From positions 1-64,000 of the forward strand of contig CAVZRW010000008.1 in NCBI GenBank assembly GCA_963777855.1: a DNA stretch of 64,000 bases, read 5' to 3'. Below the pieces are notes generated by a model, which worked only from the letters and a program-made list of their open reading frames with translations, was not told where the DNA came from and made no database searches. Shown here one piece after another: positions 23,303 to 31,127 of the stretch (position 1 is the stretch's first letter; each line of letters opens with the position of its first letter). The DNA comes from Prado023 sp963777855. Lineage in GTDB: Bacteria; Actinomycetota; Actinomycetes; S36-B12; CAIYMF01. The translations under genes were made by a program, and so were the position numbers.

Positions 23303-23695
23303 TCAGCCGGTCGGGCCGGGTGCCGGCCCATCGTCGCCGGTCGGGTTCGCGCTCGCGCGGGCCAGGGCGTCCATGCCGTGGCGCAGGCCCGTGGGCTCGG
23401 TCGTCGCCGGCACGGGGTCGGCCTGCCAGGCCAGGGCGTCGAACGGGCAGACCTCGACACAGATGCCGCAGTACATGCACAGGCCCCAGTCGATGGTGAA
23501 CCCGTCGAGCACGTTGACGGTGCGGGGCCGCCGCGCTCCCGGATCGCCGACGGACTCCTGGTGGGCCTCCAGCGTGATGCACCAGGTCGGGCACTCGCGC
23601 ACGCACAGCATGCAGGAGGTGCACCGCTGGGCGACCAGCGCGATGCTTCCGTGCGCGGTCACGGCGCCGGCCCCGGGGACGGTGGCGCGCTCCAC
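23303..23695 (-). CDS. NuoI-like two-[4Fe-4S] ferredoxin protein (orphan complex I Q-module set)
   Basis: 130 residues from GTG 23695. It carries CTSCMLCVRECP and CMYCGICVEVCPFDAL, two full CxxCxxCxxxCP motifs that bind [4Fe-4S] clusters, set apart as in NuoI/TYKY (N6a and N6b). It lacks the longer N- and C-terminal regions of the main NuoI encoded at 41.3-41.9 kb. It overlaps the NuoC-like gene by 37 bases and ends four bases from the convergent HAD gene. It is the last gene of a three-gene minus-strand unit. By analogy it should pass electrons between a donor, perhaps ferredoxin, and the NuoB-like cluster; this is inference. Confidence 0.85.
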   Translation of the reverse strand: MERATVPGAGAVTAHGSIALVAQRCTSCMLCVRECPTWCITLEAHQESVGDPGARRPRTVNVLDGFTIDWGLCMYCGICVEVCPFDALAWQADPVPATTEPTGLRHGMDALARASANPTGDDGPAPGPTG

Positions 23696-24171
23696 TCGGC
23701 GGGGACACCCGGGGGCCCGGGCCGGGTGCGCGGGCGCTGGGCTGCCCGGCCGCCGTCCGCGGGGCGATCGGAGGGCTCGACCGCGCCGGGCCAGGGGGTG
23801 CCCACGCGGGCGGGCAGGGCGCTGGTGCGCCGCAGCGGGTGCTGCCCCGAGCCGTCGGTGAGCAGTGGGCGCTGGTCATCGTTGCCGGAGAAGCGCACGC
23901 CGAACATCTCGTGCACCACCCGCTCGTGCCAGCCGGCGCCCGGGAACAGCCCGGTCAGCGAGTCCAGGACCGGCTCCGCGCGCGGCACCCGGGTGACGAG
24001 AAGGTGCCGCTCGCCGGCGTCGACGTCCACCAGGTGCGCCACGACCTCGATCCACCCCGCGCCCGGGTCGTCGACGGCGGTGAGCAGGTCCAGCATCGCC
24101 GCCTCCCCGGCCAGCGCCGCGCAGTGCTCGCGCCACTGCGCGCCCGGCACGTCATGGTCGTGCACACGCAT
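23659..24171 (-). CDS. NuoC-like (30-kDa subunit) protein of orphan complex I Q-module set
   Basis: 170 residues from ATG 24171. It has the short alpha/beta fold of the 30-kDa subunit: WIEVVAHLVDVDAGERHLLV, TRVPRAEPVLDSLTGLFPGA, and the signature GWHERVVHEMFGVRFSGNDD, which matches the ERE.WDMFG motif of NuoC, then QRPLLTDG. The C-terminal 60 residues are Pro/Arg-rich and unlike NuoC. It overlaps the NuoB-like gene by 20 bases and the NuoI-like gene by 37, so the three are tightly coupled. The homologue in the main nuo operon (49.1-49.8 kb) is longer and clearly distinct. Confidence 0.82.
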   Translation of the reverse strand: MRVHDHDVPGAQWREHCAALAGEAAMLDLLTAVDDPGAGWIEVVAHLVDVDAGERHLLVTRVPRAEPVLDSLTGLFPGAGWHERVVHEMFGVRFSGNDDQRPLLTDGSGQHPLRRTSALPARVGTPWPGAVEPSDRPADGGRAAQRPRTRPGPPGVPAEWSAPPSPGPAP

Positions 24172-24610
24172 CGAGCACCTCCTGGAGGCCGGCCAGCAGG
24201 TCCGCGGGCCTGGGCGGGCAGCCGGGCACCCACGCGTCGACCGGCACGACCTCGTGGGCCCCGGGCAGCACGGCGTAGGAGTCCCAGTACGGGCCCCCGG
24301 TCGCGGCGCAGGCACCGAAGGCGAGCACGGCGCGCGGCTGCGGCAGGGCGGCGTACGCGGCGGCCAGCTCGGGGGCCAGCCGGGTGGTCACCGTCCCGGC
24401 GACGACGAGGACCTCGAGGTCGGCGTCCCGGTCGGCCTCCCCGGCACCCCCGCGGGCCCTGGAACCGCCCAGTGCGCCGGCGAGCGCCGCCGCGCGCCGG
24501 GCCTCGCGCACCTCGATCCCGCAGCAGGCCAGCCCGAGCTCGGTGACGTGCAGGCGCACCGTGCGCCCGGCCACGCGCACCCACATCCGCTCGACGGCCG
24601 GCCCGGTCAT
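24152..24610 (-). CDS. NuoB-like (PSST, hydrogenase small-subunit-type) protein of orphan complex I Q-module set
   Basis: 152 residues. All four ligands of a NuoB N2-type [4Fe-4S] cluster are present: LACCGIEV (two Cys), FGACAATGG and VPGCPPRPADLL. The body VLVVAGTVTTRLAPELAAAY is the flavodoxin-like core also found in small subunits of membrane-bound [NiFe] hydrogenases. It is divergent from korA, with 119 bases between the starts. No 49-kDa (NuoD or hydrogenase large subunit) gene accompanies it, which is unusual because the N2 cluster normally works at the NuoB-NuoD interface. Whether it pairs with the NuoD at 47.7 kb cannot be told from sequence. Confidence 0.85.
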   Translation of the reverse strand: MTGPAVERMWVRVAGRTVRLHVTELGLACCGIEVREARRAAALAGALGGSRARGGAGEADRDADLEVLVVAGTVTTRLAPELAAAYAALPQPRAVLAFGACAATGGPYWDSYAVLPGAHEVVPVDAWVPGCPPRPADLLAGLQEVLDACARP

Positions 24611-24729
24611 GGCCTCAGGCTAGCCGCGGGCCGGGGACGAGTGCGCAGGGCGGCACGCAGGCCGGTCGGTCATGGGACAGAATGGGCGGCACATCCCCGC
24701 TGGAGCGCGCAACCTGAAAGGCATGGGCC

Positions 24730-26583
24730 GTGGCCAAGCCGGTCGTACAACTCGAGAAGGTCATCATCCGGTTCGCCGGGGACTCCGGCGACGGCATGCA
24801 GCTGACCGGTGACCGCTTCACCCACGAGACCGCGTCGTTCGGCAACGACCTGTCCACGCTGCCCGACTTCCCCGCCGAGATCCGCGCACCAGCCGGCACG
24901 CTGCCCGGGGTGAGCGCATTCCAGCTGCACTTCGCCGACCACGCCATCCAGACCCCCGGCGACTCCGCCGACGTGCTGGTGGCCATGAACCCGGCGGCCC
25001 TGCGCAGCAACCTGCACCACGTGCGCCGCGGGGGCACCCTGATCCTCAACAGTGACGAGTTCACCAAGCGCGCGATGGACAAGGTCGGCTACACCAGCGA
25101 CCCCCTGGCCGACCACAGCCTCGAGTCCTACGCCGTGCACCCGGTGAGCCTGACCACGCTGACCGTCGAGGCGCTCAAGGGCTTCGACATCACCAAGAAG
25201 GAGGCCGAGCGGGCGAAGAACATGTTCGCCCTGGGCCTGCTGTCCTGGCTCTACGCGCGCGGCACCGAGGGCACCCGCGCGTTCCTCACCTCCAAGTTCG
25301 CCCGCAAGCCCGAGATCCTGGCTGCGAACCTCGCGGCGTTCGACGCCGGCTGGGCCTACGGCGAGACGACCGAGGACTTCGCCGTCCAGTACGAGGTCAG
25401 CCCGGCCCCCCTGCCGCCGGGCACCTACCGCAACATCACCGGCAACACGGCCCTGTCCTACGGCCTGATCGCCGCGGCCGAGCTCTCCGGGCTCTCGCTG
25501 TTCCTGGGCTCCTACCCGATCACCCCGGCCAGCGACATCCTCCACGAACTCAGCCGGCACAAGGAGTTCGGCGTTCGCACGCTGCAGCTCGAGGACGAGA
25601 TCGCCGGCATCGGTGCCGCGCTCGGTGCCTCGTACGGCGGGGCGCTGGCGGTCACGACGACCTCCGGGCCGGGCCTGGCGCTGAAGTCCGAGACGATCGG
25701 CCTGGCCGTGGCCACCGAGCTGCCGCTGCTGATCATCGACGTGCAGCGCGGTGGGCCCTCCACGGGGCTGCCGACGAAGACCGAGCAGGCGGACCTGCTG
25801 CAGGCGATGTTCGGCCGCAACGGGGAGGCACCGCTGCCGATCGTGGCCCCGCAGTCACCCAGCGACTGCTTCGACGCGGCGATCGAGGCCGCCCGGATCG
25901 CACTGACCTACCGCACGCCGGTGATCCTGCTCTCCGACGGGTACCTGGCCAACGGCTCCGAGCCGTGGCGGGTGCCGGAGGTGGACACCCTGCCCGACCT
26001 GCGCGTCGAGTTCGCCACGACCCCCAACCACGTCCTCGAGGACGGCAGCGAGGTGTTCTGGCCGTTCAAGCGCGACCCCGAGACCCTGGCGCGTCCCTGG
26101 GCGATCCCGGGCACACCGGGCCTGGAGCACCGCATCGGCGGCATCGAGAAGGCCGACGGGACCGGGGCCATCAGCTACGACCCGGACAACCACGACTTCA
26201 TGGTCCGCATCCGGCAGGCCAAGGTCGACGGCGTCGCGGCCACCATCGGCGACCTCGAGGTGGACGATCCCAGCGGGCAGGCCCGCGTGCTGGTGCTCGG
26301 GTGGGGGTCCACCCACGGTCCGATCGGGGCCGCGTGCGGGATCATCCGCTCCGAGGGTGGCCAGGTCGCCCGGGCCCACCTGCGCCACCTCAACCCGTTC
26401 CCGGCCAACACCGGCGAGGTGCTGCGCCGCTACGACCGGGTGCTCATCCCGGAGATGAACCTGGGTCAGCTGTGCATGCTGATCCGCGCCAAGTACCTCG
26501 TGGACGCGACCAGCTACAACCAGGTGCGGGGCCTGCCGTTCAAGGCCACGGAGCTGGCCGACCAGATCAGGGAGATGCTATGA
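24730..26583 (+). CDS. korA: 2-oxoacid:ferredoxin oxidoreductase, fused gamma-alpha subunit (2-oxoglutarate type)
   Basis: 617 residues from GTG 24730. The N-terminal gamma domain reads IIRFAGDSGDGMQLTGDRFT and VSAFQLHFADHAIQTPGDSA; from about residue 235 the alpha domain reads SYGLIAAAELSGLSLFLGSY, then PITPASDILHELSRHKEFGV, TLQLEDEIAGIGAALGASYG and TTTSGPGLALKSETIGLAVA. This is the two-subunit KorA found in actinobacteria. With KorB it converts 2-oxoglutarate and CoA to succinyl-CoA while reducing ferredoxin, an oxygen-tolerant bypass of 2-oxoglutarate dehydrogenase. The stop overlaps korB by four bases. The family also has pyruvate-specific members, so the substrate is likely, not certain. 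Confidence 0.94.
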   Translation: MAKPVVQLEKVIIRFAGDSGDGMQLTGDRFTHETASFGNDLSTLPDFPAEIRAPAGTLPGVSAFQLHFADHAIQTPGDSADVLVAMNPAALRSNLHHVRRGGTLILNSDEFTKRAMDKVGYTSDPLADHSLESYAVHPVSLTTLTVEALKGFDITKKEAERAKNMFALGLLSWLYARGTEGTRAFLTSKFARKPEILAANLAAFDAGWAYGETTEDFAVQYEVSPAPLPPGTYRNITGNTALSYGLIAAAELSGLSLFLGSYPITPASDILHELSRHKEFGVRTLQLEDEIAGIGAALGASYGGALAVTTTSGPGLALKSETIGLAVATELPLLIIDVQRGGPSTGLPTKTEQADLLQAMFGRNGEAPLPIVAPQSPSDCFDAAIEAARIALTYRTPVILLSDGYLANGSEPWRVPEVDTLPDLRVEFATTPNHVLEDGSEVFWPFKRDPETLARPWAIPGTPGLEHRIGGIEKADGTGAISYDPDNHDFMVRIRQAKVDGVAATIGDLEVDDPSGQARVLVLGWGSTHGPIGAACGIIRSEGGQVARAHLRHLNPFPANTGEVLRRYDRVLIPEMNLGQLCMLIRAKYLVDATSYNQVRGLPFKATELADQIREML

Positions 26584-27647
26584 CCGCGCTGAGCGACGCC
26601 CCGGCCCTGTCGCTGATCCCCAAGGCTGAGGCACCGCAGTCGGCCAAGGAGTTCAAGAGCGACCAGGAGGTGCGCTGGTGCCCGGGCTGCGGTGACTACG
26701 CGATCCTGGCCGCCGTGCAGTCGTTCCTGCCCGAGATGGGCGTGCGCCGGGAGAACATCGTGTTCGTCTCGGGCATCGGCTGCTCGTCGCGCTTCCCGTA
26801 CTACCTGAACACCTACGGGATGCACTCGATCCACGGCCGGGCACCGGCCATCGCCACGGGCCTGTCGACCTCACGCCCGGACCTCTCGGTCTGGGTGGTG
26901 ACCGGCGACGGGGACGCGCTGAGCATCGGCGGCAACCATTTCCTGCACGCGCTGCGCCGCAACGTGAACATCAAGATCCTGCTGTTCAACAACCGGATCT
27001 ACGGCCTGACCAAGGGGCAGTACTCGCCCACCTCGGAGGCGGGCAAGGTCACGAAGTCCACCCCGATGGGCTCGATCGACTACCCGTTCAACCCGATCTC
27101 GGTGGCCCTGGGCGCCGAGGCGTCCTTCGTGGCCCGGACCATCGACTCCGACCGCAAGCACCTGACCGAGGTGCTGCGCGCCGCCGCCGCCCACCAGGGC
27201 TCCGCGCTGGTCGAGATCTACCAGAACTGCAACATCTTCAACGACGGCGCCTGGGAGCCGCTCAAGGACCCCGCCGTGCGCGACGACAACCTGATGCGCC
27301 TCGAGCACGGCAAGCCTGTTCGGTTCGGTCCCGAGGGCCGCAAGGGCCTCGGGCGCCGCGACGACGGAGTGCTCACCGTGGTGGACGTCGCCGACTACGG
27401 CGAGGAGAACCTGTGGGTGCACGACTCCCAGGCTCCTGAGCCCTCGACAGCCTTCGCGCTCTCGCGCCTGGCGGACTTCACCTCGCTGGAGAACACCGCG
27501 ATCGGGGTCTTCCGCGACGTCTCGCGCCCGGTCTACGACACGCTGCTGGCCGAGCAGATGCAGCGCGCCACCACCGGTGGCCGCGGTGATCTCGCGGCGC
27601 TGATCGCCGGGCACGACACGTGGACGATCGGGCCACGCGAGGACTGA
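26580..27647 (+). CDS. korB: 2-oxoacid:ferredoxin oxidoreductase beta subunit
   Basis: 355 residues from ATG 26580. VRWCPGCGDYAILAAVQSFL, FVSGIGCSSRFPYYLNTYGM and EIYQNCNIFNDGAW supply four cysteines for the single [4Fe-4S] cluster. Thiamine diphosphate binding is seen in VTGDGDALSIGGNHFLHALR running to LLFNNRIYGLTKGQYSPTSE (GDG...NN). It is coupled to korA by an ATGA overlap. The frame is open upstream from 25965, but that part is korA in another frame. No ferredoxin gene of its own is next to it; the nearest iron-sulfur electron carrier is the divergent NuoI-like protein. Confidence 0.95.
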   Translation: MTALSDAPALSLIPKAEAPQSAKEFKSDQEVRWCPGCGDYAILAAVQSFLPEMGVRRENIVFVSGIGCSSRFPYYLNTYGMHSIHGRAPAIATGLSTSRPDLSVWVVTGDGDALSIGGNHFLHALRRNVNIKILLFNNRIYGLTKGQYSPTSEAGKVTKSTPMGSIDYPFNPISVALGAEASFVARTIDSDRKHLTEVLRAAAAHQGSALVEIYQNCNIFNDGAWEPLKDPAVRDDNLMRLEHGKPVRFGPEGRKGLGRRDDGVLTVVDVADYGEENLWVHDSQAPEPSTAFALSRLADFTSLENTAIGVFRDVSRPVYDTLLAEQMQRATTGGRGDLAALIAGHDTWTIGPRED

Positions 27648-27700
27648 GGGCCGAAGATCCTGCGCTCGCGTACAGGTTCAGGTGTGGATCTGCCCGTCAT

Positions 27701-27720
27701 GGGGTATACCCCCGCCGGTA
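27701..27720 (+). promoter_or_regulatory. CsoR/CstR-like operator candidate upstream of a 33-residue peptide gene
   Basis: GGGGTATACCCC (27701-27712) is a perfect palindrome. Overlapping it, ATACCCCCGCCGGTAG matches the ATACCCCCGGGGGTAT site at 56126 in 13 of 16 positions. It lies 27-46 bases before the small gene at 27747. The match is weaker than at the three other sites in the window. Confidence 0.4.
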
Positions 27721-27746
27721 GGCCCCATCTACGTCTGGAGAACCCC

Positions 27747-27848
27747 GTGTCCGCCCTGTTCGTCGTCTTCATCGTCGCCGTCGCCGCCGCCAGCCCGCTG
27801 GCCGCCGACTCCCGCGAGCTGGACAAGCCCGGCTGCCTGCTCAGCTGA
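27747..27848 (+). CDS. Small single-helix membrane peptide, 33 residues
   Basis: From GTG 27747, with GGAG six bases upstream, the frame reads MSALFVVFIVAVAAASPLAA then DSRELDKPGCLLS and a TGA at 27846-27848. There is one hydrophobic segment (residues 3-20) followed by a charged tail with one cysteine. It may be a membrane peptide or a short signal-like peptide. A candidate metal/persulfide-repressor site lies just upstream. Evidence for it being a real gene is the ribosome site, a sensible start, a helix followed by a polar tail, and the 250-base gap it fills between korB and the universal stress gene. I do not recognise it. Confidence 0.45.
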   Translation: MSALFVVFIVAVAAASPLAADSRELDKPGCLLS

Positions 27849-27897
27849 GCCCGCCCCTAGCCCCGGGCAGCACCCGGGCACGGCGTGGGCTCGCTGC

Positions 27898-28767
27898 TCA
27901 GCCCCGGTGGCGCAGGACTGCGACAGTCCCTTGAGCGTGGTGCAGCAGCGACTGGCTCGTGGAGCCCAGCAGCATCCCGAGGAACGCCCCGCGCCCGCGT
28001 GAGCCCACCACGGTCAGGCTCGCCCGGCCGCTGGCCTCGACCATCGCCGTGACGGGACGGGCATGCATCAGCCGGGTGGTCACCACGACGTCGGGATAGC
28101 GCTCCTGCCACCCGGCCAGCACCTCGGCGGCCAGGCGGCGCTCGGAGTTAACCGTGGCCGTGGTCAGCTCCACCGGAGGCACGTAGGGCACGACGCCCGG
28201 GTAGACGGGGATGGTGTACGCGTGCAGGACCTCGAGGGCCAACCCGTGGCGCGAGGCGTGGTCGAAGGCCCACCCCAGGCAGTGCTCCGAGGCCGCCGAG
28301 CCGTCCACCCCCACGACGACGGGGCCCTGCGGGTCCCCGCCGTGCTGGGCCACGATCACCGGGCAGTGCGCGTGGGACGCGACGTGCGAGACCGTCGAGC
28401 CCAGCACAGCCGAGGACAGTGTGCCCAGGCCTCGTGAGCCCAGCACCACCATCGCCGCGTCACGGCTGGCCTCGACCAGCCCGCCGGCGATGGAGCCCTC
28501 GAGGCTGCTCGTGGTTCCGGCGACGCCGGCTGCATGGACCTCGGCCAGTGCGTCGCCGAGCAGGGACCCGTTGTCGTGCGGAAGGGTCATCGCGAGCACG
28601 GGGGCTCCCGACATGGTGGCTGCGGCGGCATCCCAGCCGGCCAGGTCCGGCTCCACGTTGACCACCCGCACGCCCAGGTGGCGCGAGGCGGCCTCGCGGA
28701 TCGCCCACTCGAGCGCAGCACGGGCATCCACGGAACCGTCGAACCCGACCACGATCTGCTCGGACAT
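27898..28767 (-). CDS. Universal stress protein with two USP domains
   Basis: 289 residues in two tandem USP domains (about 1-143 and 148-289). Each has an ATP-binding motif: VVLGSRGLGTLSSAVLGSTV and TVVGSRGRGAFLGMLLGSTS, the G-2x-G-9x-GS/T pattern. The start IVVGFDGSVDARAALEWAIR is typical. Tandem USPs are abundant in actinobacteria and linked to hypoxia and persistence (as for Rv2623). It is convergent with the small peptide gene. The first repeat element in the window lies upstream of its start. Confidence 0.94.
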   Translation of the reverse strand: MSEQIVVGFDGSVDARAALEWAIREAASRHLGVRVVNVEPDLAGWDAAAATMSGAPVLAMTLPHDNGSLLGDALAEVHAAGVAGTTSSLEGSIAGGLVEASRDAAMVVLGSRGLGTLSSAVLGSTVSHVASHAHCPVIVAQHGGDPQGPVVVGVDGSAASEHCLGWAFDHASRHGLALEVLHAYTIPVYPGVVPYVPPVELTTATVNSERRLAAEVLAGWQERYPDVVVTTRLMHARPVTAMVEASGRASLTVVGSRGRGAFLGMLLGSTSQSLLHHAQGTVAVLRHRG

Positions 28768-28879
28768 CGCGCACCCCTTCCGCAGCCCCCGTCACCTCCA
28801 TCGTGTCCCCGCCCGCCACCCCGCGAAAGGGACGATGGTCCGCCCCGCCCGCCACCCCCGCCCCCTCCCTCCTCATGGG

Positions 28880-28958
28880 ATTTCGGCCCCGTTTCGATTG
28901 CGAAACCCATCGAGATGGGGCCCGAACGGGCGCCGGCCCGTTGAAGCGGGGCCCGAAT
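28880..28958. repeat. ~80-bp palindromic intergenic element, copy 1
   Basis: Starts ATTTCGGCCCCGTTTCGATT and ends GCGGGGCCCGAAT, with the inner hairpin TTTCG-ATTG-CGAAA. Copy 3 (34967-35050), read on the other strand, matches its first 28 bases with few differences; copy 2 (33716-33792) shares CCCCGTTTCGAT. The flanks are C-rich to the left and a G-rich tract of some 65 bases to the right, which runs to the stop of the CoA-transferase gene at 29026. The region 28768-29025 holds nothing else I can support. Confidence 0.7.
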
Positions 28959-29025
28959 GCCGCGCGGGGACGCGGGCGGGGGGCGCGGGGTACGCGGGGC
29001 GGGGCGGGGGGCGGGGGTACGCGGG

Positions 29026-30177
29026 TCAGGCGTTGCGGGGGCCGAACCGGGGGGCGGGGCCGGGGACGCGGGCGCCGGTGCGCGGGTCCGTGATGAACGT
29101 GCCCCGGGCCGCGAGCTGCGGATGGTCGGGCGCCTCGGTCATGTCCAGGATCGGGGTCACGCAGGCCGCTGTGCCATCGAAGACCTGCGCCCACTCGTCG
29201 CGGGAGCGCGCCGCGAACGCGGTCGTGAACGCCTCGCGCAGGCGCGGCCAGCCGGCCATGTCCCACTGGCCTGGCAGGGTGGCCGGATCGAGACCGAGGC
29301 CGGCGACGAGTTCGGCGTAGAACGCAGGCTCCAGCGGACCCACGGCGACAAAGCCGCCGTCGGCGCACGCGTAGGTGTCGTAGAAGGGCGCTCCACCGTC
29401 GAGGATGTTCTGCCCCGGCGGGTTGGGCCAGCGACCCTGCGCGCGCATGCCGTGCACGAGGCTCATCAGGTTGGCGGCGCCGTCGACCATGGCCGCGTCG
29501 ACCACCAGCCCGCGGCCCGTGCGGGCCACCTCCTGCAGGGCGGCGAGGACCCCGATCACCAGGTAGGTCGAGCCGCCGCCGTGGTCGGCGACCACGTTGG
29601 TGGCCATCACGGGGCGCTCGCCTGGACGCGCGGTGTGCCGCAGCGGGCCAGCGATCCCCGAGTAGTTGATGTCGTGGCCGACCCGGTCGGCCCATGGCCC
29701 GGTCTGGCCCCACCCGGTCATCCGGCCGTAGACCAGGCGGGCGTTCACCGCCCAGCACTCCTCTGGGCCGATGCCCAGGCGCTCGGCCACGCCGGGTCGG
29801 AACCCCTCGATGAGCACGTCCGCGCCCGCGATCAGGTCGAGCACCTCGGCGCGGACCATCGGGTCGCGCAGGTCGGCGCGCATCGTCGGACGCCCGCGCA
29901 GCAACGGATCCCGATCGGGATCGTGGCCGAACGGCTGGCCGCCCGGACGGTCCACCCGCACACCCTCGGCCCCCAGATCGGCGAGCATCATCCCGGCGTG
30001 CGGCACCGGTCCGATCCCACCCAGCTCGACGAAGCGCAGACCGGCCAGGGGGCCCGGGTGCGGGGGGCCGGCGTTCGGGGGGACCGGGTGCGGGGGGCCT
30101 GGGTGCGGCGGGCCCGGGGACGTGCCGGGCTCGTCGGCGCGGGTGGAGTCGGTCGGCGTGGGCTCCTCAACGGGCAT
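29026..30177 (-). CDS. CaiB/BaiF CoA-transferase family protein, alpha-methylacyl-CoA racemase-like
   Basis: 383 residues. Residues 1-45 are a Pro-rich leader with GPPHPGPPHPVPPNAGPPHP repeats. Then comes the class III core: LAGLRFVELGGIGPVPHAGM, MLADLGAEGVRVDRPGG, LIEGFRPGVAERLGIGPEEC, GQTGPWADRVGHDINYSGIA and VVADHGGGSTYLVIGVLAAL. The GHDINY histidine and the ADHGGGS aspartate match the catalytic pair of the M. tuberculosis MCR racemase, which inverts 2-methylacyl-CoA thioesters in branched fatty acid breakdown. A family CoA-transferase role is less likely. The start at ATG 30177 fits; the frame further up reads rarD. It is 23 bases downstream of rarD. Confidence 0.88.
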   Translation of the reverse strand: MPVEEPTPTDSTRADEPGTSPGPPHPGPPHPVPPNAGPPHPGPLAGLRFVELGGIGPVPHAGMMLADLGAEGVRVDRPGGQPFGHDPDRDPLLRGRPTMRADLRDPMVRAEVLDLIAGADVLIEGFRPGVAERLGIGPEECWAVNARLVYGRMTGWGQTGPWADRVGHDINYSGIAGPLRHTARPGERPVMATNVVADHGGGSTYLVIGVLAALQEVARTGRGLVVDAAMVDGAANLMSLVHGMRAQGRWPNPPGQNILDGGAPFYDTYACADGGFVAVGPLEPAFYAELVAGLGLDPATLPGQWDMAGWPRLREAFTTAFAARSRDEWAQVFDGTAACVTPILDMTEAPDHPQLAARGTFITDPRTGARVPGPAPRFGPRNA

Positions 30178-30200
30178 GGGCCCATCCTCCCCCGCGCGCC

Positions 30201-31127
30201 CTACAGGTCCTCGACGAGGTCGGCTGCGGAGTCCGACGACGTCCGCGAGGCCCGCACAGCATCGACGGTGAAGACGACCAGCGCGAGCCAGACACCGGCG
30301 AAGGCCAGCCAGCGCTCGGCGCTCATCGGCTCGTCGAACCACAGCACCCCGATCGCCAGCTGGATGGAGGGCGCGATGTACTGCAGCGGGCCAAGGATCG
30401 ACAACGGCACCCGGTAGGCGGCGAACCCGAAGAACAGCAGCGGCAGCGCCGTCACAGGCCCGGCGCCCATCATCAGCAGTGCGTGGCCCACCCCGTTGGC
30501 CCCGAAGGCCAGGGTGCCCTGACTGGCCAGCCACACCATGAAGGCCAGCGCGAACGGGCTCAGGAGCAGGGTCTCGACGGTGAGGCTGGGGATCGCATCC
30601 ACCCCGGCGAGCTTCTTGGCCAGACCGTAGAACCCGAACGAGAAGGCCAGGACCAGCGCGATCCAGGGCAGCCGGCCCAGGGCCACGGTGGCGTAGAGCA
30701 CGGCCATCGTCGCGATCGCGACGGCCAGCCACTGCAGGGCACGCAGGCGTTCGTGCAGCACGAGGACGCCGAGGCCCACCGACACCAGGGGGTTGATGAA
30801 GTAGCCGAGGGAGGCGTCGACCACGTGGCCGTTGGCCACCGCCCAGATGAAGACACCCCAGTTGACCGACACCAGGATGGCGGCGATCGCCAGGATCAGC
30901 CGTTGGCGCGGATGGCCCAGCACCGAACGGACGATCGGCCACTGGCCCACGACGGTGACCAGGATCGCCAGCGACACGAGCGAGAAGAGGACTCGCGCCG
31001 CGAGCACCTCTTCGGGCGTCGCGGGCTCCAGGAATCCCCAGTACAGGGGGAACAGGCCCCATAGCAGGTACGCGGAGAAACCGGCGGCGACCCCTGCGCG
31101 TCGTCCGCCGGGATCGCCGGACGGCAT
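30201..31127 (-). CDS. rarD: RarD protein, EamA/DMT-superfamily permease
   Basis: 308 residues with about ten membrane helices. The family start GVAAGFSAYLLWGLFPLYWG and LEPATPEEVLAARVLFSLVS are diagnostic of RarD, as are VNWGVFIWAVANGHVVDASL and GYFINPLVSVGLGVLVLHER. Substrate unknown; DMT members export amino acids or metabolites. Its ATG shares a base with the stop of the prenyl synthase (TGATG), so the two genes are co-translated. Confidence 0.94.
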   Translation of the reverse strand: MPSGDPGGRRAGVAAGFSAYLLWGLFPLYWGFLEPATPEEVLAARVLFSLVSLAILVTVVGQWPIVRSVLGHPRQRLILAIAAILVSVNWGVFIWAVANGHVVDASLGYFINPLVSVGLGVLVLHERLRALQWLAVAIATMAVLYATVALGRLPWIALVLAFSFGFYGLAKKLAGVDAIPSLTVETLLLSPFALAFMVWLASQGTLAFGANGVGHALLMMGAGPVTALPLLFFGFAAYRVPLSILGPLQYIAPSIQLAIGVLWFDEPMSAERWLAFAGVWLALVVFTVDAVRASRTSSDSAADLVEDL

